From an uncultured Prevotella sp. (lineage in GTDB: Bacteria > Bacteroidota > Bacteroidia > Bacteroidales > Bacteroidaceae), in NCBI GenBank assembly GCA_905196835.1, contig CAJJWN010000006.1, positions 1 to 64,000 of the forward strand: a stretch of 64,000 nt of DNA. The letters are read 5' to 3'. This document shows, piece by piece, positions 19,474-27,925 of this stretch (the stretch's first letter is position 1; every line of letters begins with the position of its first letter). Made by a program: the position numbers and the translations under genes. A model generated the notes under the pieces. The model had not been told where the DNA came from and searched no databases. It saw only the letters and a program-made list of their open reading frames with translations.

Positions 19474-20871
19474 ATGAACACAGAAGACACCATCTGCGCC
19501 ATAGCCACCGGACAAGGCGGAGCCATCGGCATAATACGCGTTTCAGGACAAGACGCCATAAGCATAACCGACAAAATATTCCGTCCGGCAGGCATGGACG
19601 CCGCGCCACTGGCCGCACGCGCGGCCTACACCATAGCCTACGGCCACATACTCGACGGCAATAGAGAGCCTGTTGACGACGTGCTTATTAGCCTATTCCG
19701 TGCGCCACACTCCTATACGGGCGAGAACTCTACCGAAATATCATGCCACGCGTCGCCATACATACTTCAAAGCGTAATGCAGTTGCTCGTCGATAACGGG
19801 TGCCGCGCCGCTGAACCGGGCGAGTTCACCCGCCGGGCATTCCTCAACGGGAAAATGGACCTTAGCCAAGCCGAAGCCGTGGTCGACCTCATAGCATCGT
19901 CATCCACGGCAAGCCATCGCCTTGCCATGAGCCAAATGCGTGGCGCATTCAGCCGCGAGCTTGCCGCATTGCGTGACAAGCTGCTCAAACTTACATCCCT
20001 CATGGAACTTGAACTTGACTTCAGCGACCATGAAGAACTGGAATTTGCCGACCGCACCGAACTTGACAATACCGCAGCACAAATAGAAACGGTCATCAGC
20101 AAACTGGCAAAATCATTCACACTCGGCAACGCGATAAAGAACGGAGTACCAGTAGCCATCGTCGGCGAGACCAATGCAGGCAAGTCAACCCTGCTAAATG
20201 CGCTTGTAGGCGAAGACCGCGCCATAGTAAGCGACATACACGGTACTACGCGGGACGTTATCGAAGACACCGTAAATATCTGCGGCACTACTTTCCGCTT
20301 CATCGATACCGCCGGCATACGCGACACATCCGACACAATAGAACGCCTCGGCATAGACCGCACGTTCAAGAAAATCAGCCAGGCAGACATCATACTATGG
20401 ATTATCGACACAACCGACAATTCTCAAAAAACAGATGAACTTGCAGAGAAAATAATCCCCTGTTGCAAAGGCAAACGGTTAATATTGACATACAACAAAA
20501 CCGACATCGCGCCACAAGTCCCCTACTCCATCAAGGCAAACCTTCCTCATGGAACCCTCGAAATATCAATATCGGCAAAACAAGGTACAAACCTTGAAGA
20601 CTTGAAACAAATGCTCGTGTCTGCCGCCGGCATTCCCAAAATATCGTCAGGCGACATTATCGTAACCAACATCCGCCACTATGAAGCCTTAACCCGCTCA
20701 TTAGACGCCATACGCCAGGTGCGCCAAGGCATGGCAGACGGCTTCCCGTCAGACCTCATCGCACAAGACCTACGCGACTGCCTGCACATCCTTGCCGAAA
20801 TAGTTGGCGGCGAAATTTCAAGCGAGGAGACACTTCAAAACATCTTCAAGCACTTTTGCATCGGCAAGTAA
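19474..20871 (+). CDS. mnmE: tRNA modification GTPase MnmE
   Basis: 465 aa. N-terminal folate-binding domain (TICAIATGQGGAIGIIRVSG), helical domain, Ras-like G domain inserted with GETNAGKSTLLNALVG (~231), the DIHGTTRDVIEDT switch with the K-loop, DTAGIRDT, and the invariant C-terminal FCIGK with the catalytic Cys. With MnmG it makes the 5-carboxymethylaminomethyl wobble-uridine modification. It is intact. The mobile island begins ~85 bp after its stop. The 3' end of this gene is a known integration target for some other islands (SGI1 family), but here the core lies beyond its terminator. Confidence 0.97.
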   Translation: MNTEDTICAIATGQGGAIGIIRVSGQDAISITDKIFRPAGMDAAPLAARAAYTIAYGHILDGNREPVDDVLISLFRAPHSYTGENSTEISCHASPYILQSVMQLLVDNGCRAAEPGEFTRRAFLNGKMDLSQAEAVVDLIASSSTASHRLAMSQMRGAFSRELAALRDKLLKLTSLMELELDFSDHEELEFADRTELDNTAAQIETVISKLAKSFTLGNAIKNGVPVAIVGETNAGKSTLLNALVGEDRAIVSDIHGTTRDVIEDTVNICGTTFRFIDTAGIRDTSDTIERLGIDRTFKKISQADIILWIIDTTDNSQKTDELAEKIIPCCKGKRLILTYNKTDIAPQVPYSIKANLPHGTLEISISAKQGTNLEDLKQMLVSAAGIPKISSGDIIVTNIRHYEALTRSLDAIRQVRQGMADGFPSDLIAQDLRDCLHILAEIVGGEISSEETLQNIFKHFCIGK

Positions 20872-20916
20872 ATATCTGATTATCAAATAATTAAATTGAT
20901 TACAATCGATTAATAT

Positions 20917-20942
20917 GGCGCTCTTTACGGGCGCCTTTTTTG
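20917..20942 (+). terminator. Terminator of mnmE
   Basis: A short GC stem (GGCGC / GCGCC) with a 9-nt loop followed by TTTTTT, ending about 15 bp before the island boundary. Confidence 0.65.
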
Positions 20943-20952
20943 TTGTTCAAGT

Positions 20953-21050
20953 ATCGTTGATAATCGTTGCTAAGCCTTTTTACGCCATTTTTTGTACCTC
21001 CTGTGTACCTCACCACGAAAATCCGAGGATTATCGTTGGCAAGGTCGTGG
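20953..21050. promoter_or_regulatory. Left attachment region (attL) with repeated motifs
   Basis: The core TTGATAATC (20957-20965) sits in ATCGTTGATAATCGTTGCTA. A second related copy GATTATCGTTGGCAAG is near 21029-21044. GCCATTTTTTGTACC (20984-20998) and GTGTACC (21003-21009) match motifs in the right end and are likely integrase arm-binding sites. Confidence 0.5.
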
Positions 21051-21121
21051 AGAACTTTTACGTCATTTTACGGGATTTTACGGAGTTATACAAAAATATT
21101 GGAGAAATAAGGAGAAATAAC

Positions 21122-22027
21122 ATGAGTAGCAACATTGAAATCAGACGAATCTGTGCGTGGTGTAAGCAAGAATTCATTGCGCATAAAACAACTACAACCT
21201 GTTGTTCGCACAGATGTGCAAACCTTCTGTATAAACAGAAGAAACGTGAGGCTTCTATTAAGGCTAACAACCAAATTGTCGAAAAAGTCATCAAGGAAAA
21301 GCCGATTGAGAAGATCAGAGACAAGCCTATTCTTACTATCACAGAAGCTGCCACATACATTGGAGTAACCCGACCTACTCTTTATGGATACCTGAAAAGA
21401 GGTGAACTAAAAGCCTCCCGACTTGGATATAAATTTCTATTGAAAAAGGAAGATATTGATAACTTATTCAATAAGCCTATAGATTTTAAGATTCCAGTCA
21501 GAGACAAACCTTCTATTAATGATTTCTACACTACAGCTGAAGTCAAGGAGAAGTATGGCGTAAAGGATTCCTGGATATTCCATATCGCTAAGGAGCATAA
21601 TATTCCACGAACCTTTCACTGTGGTAAAACCTATTGGAGCAAAAAGCATATTGATGACTACTTTGCAAAGAAAGCTCCCGATCCTGAAATCAAGGAATGG
21701 TACAGCACGCAAGATATGCAGGAGAAGTTCGGCATGACACTAACGGCCATCTATTCTTTTATATCAAAGAATGCCATTCCTAAAAAGAAAGTCGGCATCA
21801 TGGTGTTCTACTCCAAAAAGCATGTCGACATTGCCAAAGGCCTCATAGCTCCCGAAGAGCCCAAATACTACACCATTGCCGAAGCGATGGAACGATTCAA
21901 ACTGACACGGGATCAACTCTACCATTATGTAAAATACCATAATATCGCCCGTATCAAAGTCGGTAAATATACCAAGATTCTGCGGGCAGAGCTGGACAAG
22001 TTCTTTGAACCTCCAAAAATAGAATGA
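21122..22027 (+). CDS. Zinc-knuckle protein with four tandem HTH domains
   Basis: 301 aa. Start ATG 21122 follows AAGGAGAAATAAC. Residues ~8-35 hold a Cys-rich motif (CAWCKQEF... CCSHRCANL). Four excisionase/MerR-like winged HTH units follow, beginning LTITEAATYIGVTRPTLYGY, YTTAEVKEKYGVKDSW, YSTQDMQEKFGMTLTAIYSF and YTIAEAMERFKLTRDQLYHY. Each is ~45-50 residues and ends with a KxxI/DxxF-type wing. The gene lies directly upstream of the integrase in the same direction, as in many Bacteroides islands, where such proteins act in excision or its control. The DNA-binding role is strong; the exact task is inferred. Confidence 0.8.
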   Translation: MSSNIEIRRICAWCKQEFIAHKTTTTCCSHRCANLLYKQKKREASIKANNQIVEKVIKEKPIEKIRDKPILTITEAATYIGVTRPTLYGYLKRGELKASRLGYKFLLKKEDIDNLFNKPIDFKIPVRDKPSINDFYTTAEVKEKYGVKDSWIFHIAKEHNIPRTFHCGKTYWSKKHIDDYFAKKAPDPEIKEWYSTQDMQEKFGMTLTAIYSFISKNAIPKKKVGIMVFYSKKHVDIAKGLIAPEEPKYYTIAEAMERFKLTRDQLYHYVKYHNIARIKVGKYTKILRAELDKFFEPPKIE

Positions 22028-22035
22028 GCCGAAAG

Positions 22036-22073
22036 TTATTTTCCGGTGATAAATACCACCATTAGAACACCTA
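22036..22073 (+). promoter_or_regulatory. Operator-like dyad upstream of the integrase
   Basis: TTCCGGTGATAAATACCACC followed by ATTAGAACACC. It contains a GGTG...CACC dyad and closely matches a copy at 27474-27510 upstream of another HTH gene. A TTATTTG-like -7 box lies just downstream. Confidence 0.5.
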
Positions 22074-22119
22074 TTTTATTTGCAACAAAAACAAGTATTA
22101 ATCAAAAAACAATATAGCT

Positions 22120-23226
22120 ATGACACTTACATGCACCAACGTAACTTTGAGACAAAAGCCATTGCGTAACGACCGCATATCTCTTTATCTGGATTATTAT
22201 CCGGCCATTCGCAATCCTTACACGATGAAGATGAGCCGCCGGGAATTCCTCGGCATCTACATTTATGCCAAGCCAAAGAACGAGCAGCAAAGAATGTTCA
22301 ATCAGGATATGCTGAACAAGGCAGAGGCAATCCGCTGTATCCGTGTTCAGGCACTTATCAATGAAGAATTCGGGTTCCTGGATAAGAACAAGCAAAAGGT
22401 AGATTTCCTCGCCTACTTCCGGACTAAGGCACGGGAAAAGTATGAGAAATGGGATTGCGTTTACAACCACTTCGAGAAATTTGTCGGTGGCAAATGCACC
22501 TTTGGTGACGTTACCGTAGAACTGTGCGAGAAGTTCAGGGATTACCTGCTCAAATGCAAACAGATCAATCATCCCAATGCCTATATCTCACGCAATTCGG
22601 CAGCCGGCTATTATTCTACATTCCGAGCACTATTGAAAATAGCCTATAAAGAAAAGATGTTGCGTGAGAACTTGAACGACTTCCTGGAAAAGATAGAATG
22701 GAAAGAGGTCAAGAAAGAGTATCTGACACTTGATGAAGTCAAGAAACTGGCCGCTACGCCATGCAAGATTCCTGTCTTAAAACAGGCCTCCCTGTTTGCC
22801 TGCATGACCGGTCTCCGTATCAGTGATATTCTGAAGCTGGACTGGCGTGATTTTGAAGTCGGCCCAGACCAAGGCTATTACATTCGTATCTGTACCGAGA
22901 AAACGGAAACCGAGGCTACCCTCCCTATCAGTCAGGAAGCACTGGAGTTGTGTGGCGAATGGGGCACCGGAAAAGTATTCAAAGGCTTAACCCGCTCCAT
23001 GACTCACCATCCCTTGAAACAATGGATTTCCGAAGCCGGAATCAGAAAGCACATAACCTTCCACTGCTTTAGGCACTCGTATGCGGTCATCCAAATCTCT
23101 TTAGGCACAGACATTTACACAGTATCGAAGATGCTGACGCATAAGAATGTCACCACGACACAAATTTATGCTGATTTGGTTAATTCTAAGAAACGCGAGA
23201 CGGCGAATAAAATTTCGCTGAAATAG
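22120..23226 (+). CDS. int: Tyrosine recombinase/integrase
   Basis: 368 aa. N-terminal arm/SAM-like regions, then the catalytic domain with the full set of active residues: Arg233 (TGLRISDIL), His315 and Arg318 (HCFRHS), His341 (LTHKNV) and nucleophile Tyr350 (TTTQIYADLV). It belongs to the Bacteroides conjugative/mobilizable-element type of integrases. It would integrate and excise the island at the TTGATAATC core. It is intact, so the island may still be mobile. Confidence 0.93.
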   Translation: MTLTCTNVTLRQKPLRNDRISLYLDYYPAIRNPYTMKMSRREFLGIYIYAKPKNEQQRMFNQDMLNKAEAIRCIRVQALINEEFGFLDKNKQKVDFLAYFRTKAREKYEKWDCVYNHFEKFVGGKCTFGDVTVELCEKFRDYLLKCKQINHPNAYISRNSAAGYYSTFRALLKIAYKEKMLRENLNDFLEKIEWKEVKKEYLTLDEVKKLAATPCKIPVLKQASLFACMTGLRISDILKLDWRDFEVGPDQGYYIRICTEKTETEATLPISQEALELCGEWGTGKVFKGLTRSMTHHPLKQWISEAGIRKHITFHCFRHSYAVIQISLGTDIYTVSKMLTHKNVTTTQIYADLVNSKKRETANKISLK

Positions 23227-23246
23227 TATAAAGTTCTGTAACGTAA

Positions 23247-23292
23247 GAAGAGTCCGACATGGAGTCAAAACCTATTCGGACTCTTCTTTTTT
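23247..23292 (+). terminator. Terminator of the integrase gene
   Basis: Arms AAGAGTCCGA (23248-23257) and TCGGACTCTT (23276-23285) form a perfect 10-bp stem, followed by CTTTTTTATT. Confidence 0.75.
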
Positions 23293-23387
23293 ATTCTATT
23301 GTGGCATAGATGGCATAGAAATAAGTACCATATCGAGGACAAATGCTGCCACTTTCTTGGATTTATAACATGGTATTTATGAAATGA

Positions 23388-23399
23388 CATATATTTGCG
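23388..23399 (+). promoter_or_regulatory. Putative -7 box
   Basis: TATATTTG matches TAnnTTTG ~25 bp before the ATG of the next gene. Confidence 0.4.
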
Positions 23400-23423
23400 C
23401 ACAAACAATTAGCAAATATAACT

Positions 23424-24194
23424 ATGAATCAGAAAAATACAGAACATATAGCACTCTATTCCCTTGTATTGGTAGGTACTCTTGCTGTTGGTGTTTTAGC
23501 TCGTCAGTTTGTTTTATCCAAAGGTATTGACGATTTCAGTAGTAGTGTTGTATTTTTTGCAACAGTAATTGTCTTGATGGCGATCTATGCCAGTTTACAG
23601 ACAACTTTCAATCTGTTTCTGTTGCCACGCATAGAAGCTTTTCTATTGCGTTTCTCTGCTTTTCAAACGATGAAAAATTATAATGACACCGTTTCTGTTC
23701 CGGAAGCCCTTACAATTGAAGATTCAAATCAGGCTATTCCTAATATCATTGCCCCTGCTCCTGCAGCTGAAGAAACAATCTCTGAACCTTCAGAATATGA
23801 AGTTATGCGAACCAATGCTATCGCAGAAAATAATCGTGCTATTCAAACCAAATTGGAAAAGGTCATTAGCTATACGAAGCAAACAATGGTTGCCTATATG
23901 AGCGAAGAAGATCTCAACCGTTTATGTGCATACATCGTAGAATATAGTTCAGGCGATACCTTGCAAAAGATATCGCCCGTAAAGGTTGACTCACAACTTA
24001 AAAGCATTGACATTATGCACTTTGGTTGGAATATTGGCAAGGCTTTTGGTAGAAAGCGTATTCATACAGCCACATTCATCAAGAATGTCTTTGCCCATAC
24101 TCTCCGTGACTCAGAAATCTCAACTATAGAGCGTAAAATGTCACATACAGAATCAACATGCAAAATCTCATTACAAACAATTTATATCAACTAG
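23424..24194 (+). CDS. Hypothetical membrane-anchored protein
   Basis: 256 aa. Two hydrophobic segments near the N-terminus (IALYSLVLVGTLAVGVLARQF and VVFFATVIVLMAIYASL) suggest a membrane anchor. An Ala/Pro/Glu-rich linker follows, then a ~130-residue soluble domain starting MRTNAIAENNRAIQTKLEK that ends with a compact basic helical part (IGKAFGRKRIHTATFIKNVFAHTL). The soluble domain looks like small Bacteroides transposon-encoded proteins of unknown function. It has its own promoter-like box. No function is assigned. Confidence 0.65.
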   Translation: MNQKNTEHIALYSLVLVGTLAVGVLARQFVLSKGIDDFSSSVVFFATVIVLMAIYASLQTTFNLFLLPRIEAFLLRFSAFQTMKNYNDTVSVPEALTIEDSNQAIPNIIAPAPAAEETISEPSEYEVMRTNAIAENNRAIQTKLEKVISYTKQTMVAYMSEEDLNRLCAYIVEYSSGDTLQKISPVKVDSQLKSIDIMHFGWNIGKAFGRKRIHTATFIKNVFAHTLRDSEISTIERKMSHTESTCKISLQTIYIN

Positions 24195-24549
24195 AGGATT
24201 AGTTTTTTTAAGGAATTGGAATATGGCAAAATTCATTTTGTCAACTTTACCCTAAATCAATTCCTCTCATAGTTTTTTATCTTATCAATTCTAGTACTTA
24301 AATATTTTACAGCATCTAAATATTTCATGAAGAATTGCTTAGAAACTACATAATGTACTGTTTTTCAATTAGAATCCAAAATATGTAGTAAACCTATGTT
24401 AAATAAAATTAATAGCAAAAATTTACTTGTATAGTATTTCTGCGATTTTAACATTAAATTATTTATTGATGTTGCTACTATATCTGCTAACTGTAATCCT
24501 TTCCGCATATTTGAGAAAATATCAAATAGAGACTTGGTATATATTGATT
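24195..24549. other. Intergenic stretch with a weak inverted repeat
   Basis: AT-rich. AGGAATTG (24211-24218) and CAATTCCT (24258-24265) could form a weak stem at the end of the preceding gene. An open frame on the plus strand at 24427-24771 overlaps the next real gene and looks like a shadow. Nothing else is supported. Confidence 0.4.
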
Positions 24550-25173
24550 TTACGGCAATTCTTCAATATAGACAATATCATATTTCTTCCCCTTCTTTAT
24601 ATCTGTAATCTTAAAACTCGTACCACGTTCAAACTCTACTTGCCATTCTGGATATGGACAAGTGTCTCCATGATTATAAATACGATATATCTCATGAGCC
24701 TTTGTCTTATCCTGTGGCAATGGCTTAACTATCCATTTAGTTTGATTTGCATTATCAAAATCATCTTTTGATGTCGTAAAATAGCCCTTAACAGTGAAAG
24801 TATCTCCAATCTTATTATCGTATCTGAAAAAGCCATCGTTGGCGTATAATACAGAATGGGCGTTAGCAGGAATTTTTTTCAATGCGCTATCTAAATTCTC
24901 TATTAATGCTTTATTTAAGGCGTTTGATTTTGCCGGGTCATAAAGGGGAGATTGTATAAGTTGTGAACTTCCAAAGCCTTCAAGTATAACAATACTCAAA
25001 ATTTCTGTTTCCGTTAGAGCAGAATCTATACAATGAACTTTACCGGCTTTGGTAAGACTATCCATTGCTTTAATATGCCATTCCAACAACTCCATATCAC
25101 CTTTATGTTGATATGCAGATGGCTTATCTTTATAGACTTCTTTCCCTATTTGTTGTAACTCAGATATATTCAT
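24550..25173 (-). CDS. ART-fold-like protein with degenerate catalytic motifs
   Basis: 207 aa from ATG 25173; an in-frame TTG at 25203 is also possible. The C-terminal half resembles ADP-ribosyltransferase (VIP2/ADPRT_exo-like) architecture: SVLYANDGFFRYD where an YRG motif is expected, KGYFTTSKDDFD in place of the F-STS strand, and PEWQVEFERGTSFKI in place of the ExE-L-PRGTxF motif. The usual catalytic Arg is not in place and the second Glu of ExE reads as Gln, so classical activity is doubtful. The N-terminal half is helical. It stands alone on the minus strand among cargo genes. The ART assignment is inference from motif shape only. Confidence 0.45.
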   Translation of the reverse strand: MNISELQQIGKEVYKDKPSAYQHKGDMELLEWHIKAMDSLTKAGKVHCIDSALTETEILSIVILEGFGSSQLIQSPLYDPAKSNALNKALIENLDSALKKIPANAHSVLYANDGFFRYDNKIGDTFTVKGYFTTSKDDFDNANQTKWIVKPLPQDKTKAHEIYRIYNHGDTCPYPEWQVEFERGTSFKITDIKKGKKYDIVYIEELP

Positions 25174-25203
25174 ACTTGTAATTTCTTTGATTATTCTCCA
25201 CAA

Positions 25204-25653
25204 AGTTTATGAAAAGAAAACGATATATGGATAAAAAATGAAGTAAAGCAATTCCTTGAAACGTCTGCAACATTGCAAAGAAATTAAACAAACCATTAGA
25301 CGCACCTGACATTATCGTAGCATATGATGAAAATATGGTGGACATTCTATTGAATTATCCGATACAATAACGATATACGCCCAATCTAGTTTCCGAAAGA
25401 AACCCAGAAAGCCTGTATAAACAGTAATGGCAGAATTTTGCTGTTAACACTTCAAATATTTTATTTCTCATCATTGGCGATTTATCGATTATAAGGCACT
25501 CTCTTTTTATTTTCGCAATGTCTGTCCCCGAAAGAACTATGTAAAGGTACAAAAGTTATTTGAAAGTTGTTATAAGCTACTATGATTATAGCAAAAAGAG
25601 AATGTGAATTTCATCACATCCTCTTTTAACAATGTTCTAAAATGAATATGTTG
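25204..25653. other. Intergenic stretch with possible gene remnant
   Basis: No convincing complete gene. A short plus-strand run ending VAYDENMVDILLNYP (~25317-25369) looks like a fragment of a lost coding region. The rest is AT-rich and could hold the promoter of the ART-like gene. Confidence 0.3.
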
Positions 25654-25848
25654 TTATTTATCATCTTTCTTTTCTTGATTGATTTTATCAGATGATGCTG
25701 CAGATATAGCCTTTTCTAATTGCTTCGTAACACTCTCTGATACTTTTTTTGATATACGAGTGGAAATTTCATCAACTTGCTCTTTTGTTAATAAAGTTCC
25801 TTCCATTTTCGTTTGAGAGTACAAACTACTAATCATTGTATTATACAT
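25654..25848 (-). CDS. Small protein paired with the Ntn-hydrolase
   Basis: 64 aa from ATG 25848, chosen because GAAAGGA lies 7-8 bp upstream; a GTG at 25866 would overlap the previous stop. It is mostly helical and charged (TKEQVDEISTRISKKVSESV), ending in a Lys/Asp-rich tail. It lies 14 bp after the Ntn-hydrolase gene, so the two form an operon. Not recognised. It could be a regulator, adaptor or substrate of the upstream protein. Confidence 0.55.
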   Translation of the reverse strand: MYNTMISSLYSQTKMEGTLLTKEQVDEISTRISKKVSESVTKQLEKAISAASSDKINQEKKDDK

Positions 25849-25862
25849 AATAAAATCCTTTC

Positions 25863-27110
25863 TCACTTAAAATAGTTACTAAAAAATGAAGCATTTAATT
25901 CTGGCTTAAAATAGTGTTTGCGATTTATCCACACAAAGCCATCACCTTTAGATATAACTGCTACATCAACTGGGCCACCCACTGTTTCTTCCCCAGGCTG
26001 CATTCTTCGAACAAGCGATGTAAGAGAAATGAAACTTTCTGCCATATTCGCCATATCTTCTTTATCTAAAGATACCACGGTATTTAACAATGGATTAGTG
26101 TATGTTTTACGCATTTCGCTATTTATTTGAGATGTAATATCTCTAATTATAGGTTTCAAATCCAGCCCTTTAACTGCCTCCGACATAATAGCCGTAGATG
26201 GATCAGAATCAAGTATTTTTGTAATAGCACTAGAAAAAGAAGTTATAGATTTATCAATTACATTATAAATAATATCTTGGAAAGTAGGATTTATGCCTCG
26301 TATTATTGTTTGCGTAACATCAATCTGAGCAAACGGGATTATTATTGCTCCAGCACCGTGTTCTGTAATTTGTGCAATATTACTATCATCCCAATAGTAT
26401 TTCAAATGGTTATCGATACCCAAAGAAACATTAATTGGATATAAAGAGGGGTATATTTCATTTTCACCATAACCGACAAACACTAAACCCGTATAAAATG
26501 GTTGGGAAAATTTAGCTGCCATGTAATAGAAAAATGACTCCATTAGAAGTTCTGTATTATCAACATCAGTAACACTATTAGCATACTCTTCTATTGATGA
26601 AGAAGCATAACTCTTAAAATCATTATAAGAATATGATGAGAACTCAGGACATTTATCTGAATTAAGATTGGCAGCCAAACAACTACGCAGTTTTTCTTCC
26701 ATTAAATCTTTGGTAAGTTCATCTTTTTTAATATTGTTATCTTTTAATATTTCGTTACGGCAAATGTTTAAAAATGAATCCAATAAACAAATCATAAACT
26801 CCTGCTGTGTTCGTTCATCACAAAAGAATTTACGTATATGCAAGTAATCGATAAAATTATCAACATAATCCCTCAAGCAAGGAAAACTTTCGTCTTTTAA
26901 TTGTTTGCGATATTCTTTGATGATAATATCCCATGGCACTCCCATAAAAGTAGCGTTATTATATGTCATCACTGCTACTGGATGGTACTTAGACAGCGTA
27001 AATATCTTATTTGCGCTATTTATCACCTTATGAGTATTACCCATAGTTACAGCACTATCAGCAGCAATTGCTACTGCATGTTTATTTAATACCCCAACGA
27101 TTGCTGTCAT
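25863..27110 (-). CDS. Proteasome/HslV-like Ntn-hydrolase, isolated
   Basis: 415 aa. After the initiator Met the protein begins TAIVGVLNKHAVAIAADSAV followed by TMGNTHK. This mirrors the T1-peptidase (HslV/20S beta) N-terminus: Thr2 as candidate nucleophile, the VAIAADSAVT strand with its Asp, and Lys36 of the SANKIF segment at the usual Lys position. VAVMTYNNATFMGVPWDIII matches the region after it. At 415 residues it is about twice the length of HslV. The extra C-terminal ~220 residues include a second beta-rich part (FVGYGENEIYPSLYPINV). No HslU-type ATPase is adjacent. Processing of Met1 and activity are inferred. It is a cargo gene with its own promoter region. Confidence 0.6.
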   Translation of the reverse strand: MTAIVGVLNKHAVAIAADSAVTMGNTHKVINSANKIFTLSKYHPVAVMTYNNATFMGVPWDIIIKEYRKQLKDESFPCLRDYVDNFIDYLHIRKFFCDERTQQEFMICLLDSFLNICRNEILKDNNIKKDELTKDLMEEKLRSCLAANLNSDKCPEFSSYSYNDFKSYASSSIEEYANSVTDVDNTELLMESFFYYMAAKFSQPFYTGLVFVGYGENEIYPSLYPINVSLGIDNHLKYYWDDSNIAQITEHGAGAIIIPFAQIDVTQTIIRGINPTFQDIIYNVIDKSITSFSSAITKILDSDPSTAIMSEAVKGLDLKPIIRDITSQINSEMRKTYTNPLLNTVVSLDKEDMANMAESFISLTSLVRRMQPGEETVGGPVDVAVISKGDGFVWINRKHYFKPELNASFFSNYFK

Positions 27111-27472
27111 ATTCTTGTTTCCTTTTTGATTGGTTACAAATATAGCGAAAAAGATTGATGTTCATGAATTAAAAGCTTGCTTTTCATCAAAAATATAGTT
27201 TTTTATTCTTTTTATCGGGTTTAATGCAATGCTTTCGTATTCTCAATGAATAGCAAATAGATGATAAATGTTTTTGTAGGTTAGTTCATAGATCTACAGA
27301 GGATTTATTTACTGTCATGCCATCAACCACTTACTTTGTAACTTTCCACAGTTACCCATATCTATAAGCTACACCCTGAAAACGTGTTATACTTCAAACT
27401 CCGCCACGTAATCATATATAGAATAATCTCATTATCATTATTGAATAAATAACATTTGAGTTATCTCACAGT
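27111..27472. other. Intergenic stretch, no gene seen
   Basis: AT-rich sequence between the divergent Ntn-hydrolase and HTH genes. It should contain the promoter of the minus-strand operon. No open frame of note. Confidence 0.4.
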
Positions 27473-27473
27473 T

Positions 27474-27510
27474 ATATTCCGGTGATGTTTTCCACCATCA
27501 AAACACCAAT
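27474..27510 (+). promoter_or_regulatory. Operator-like dyad, second copy
   Basis: ATTCCGGTGATGTTTTCCACC followed by ATCAAAACACC, closely matching 22036-22073. A TTTCCTTTG sequence that may serve as the -7 box lies just downstream, so a bound protein could occlude the promoter of the next gene. Confidence 0.5.
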
Positions 27511-27545
27511 TTCCTTTGCCAGCGAACAATTAAAAACGAGTACGT

Positions 27546-27914
27546 ATGGCAAACGAACAAATCACTTTTGATAAGCTGCCGCAGGCGGTAGGTTATCTAA
27601 CAGAACAGATGGAACAAATCCGGCAAATGGTGGCAGCACTGCAACCGCAGGCTTCTCCCGACAAGCATCGTCTTATTGAAATTGACGAAGCCTGTAAAAT
27701 CACACGAAAGGCAAAGCCTACCATTTACACGCTTGCGCGCAAAGGACTGATTCCAGCTTACAAACGAGGTAAGAAACTCTATTTCTATGAAGATGAGCTG
27801 CTGCAATGGATTGAGTCCGGACGAAAGCAGATGCAGGCAATGTCGCTCCAGGAACAGGCTGCGGAGATAGTACATGGAGCGAAACGCAAACCAAAGGGAG
27901 GTTATAACTTTTGA
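27546..27914 (+). CDS. HTH (excisionase-type) DNA-binding protein
   Basis: 122 aa. An N-terminal helical segment (TEQMEQIRQMVAALQ) is followed by an HTH_17-type winged helix, LIEIDEACKITRKAKPTIYT to LYFYEDELLQWIESG, and a basic tail. This is the standard small HTH protein at the head of the replication/mobilization module in Bacteroides mobilizable transposons. It stops just before the DUF3987 gene and is probably co-transcribed with it. Confidence 0.85.
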   Translation: MANEQITFDKLPQAVGYLTEQMEQIRQMVAALQPQASPDKHRLIEIDEACKITRKAKPTIYTLARKGLIPAYKRGKKLYFYEDELLQWIESGRKQMQAMSLQEQAAEIVHGAKRKPKGGYNF

Positions 27915-27925
27915 TCTGTGCCGCT

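Noticed and set aside
19474..20871. mnmE 3' end as the integration target, as for SGI1-type islands
   Set aside because: The gene is followed by its own terminator and the repeated core lies ~86 bp beyond the stop; no part of the mnmE end is repeated at the right boundary.
24427..24771. Plus-strand hydrophobic open frame of 114 codons
   Set aside because: It is largely antisense to the ART-like gene and has no start region; hydrophobicity reflects AT-rich antisense sequence.
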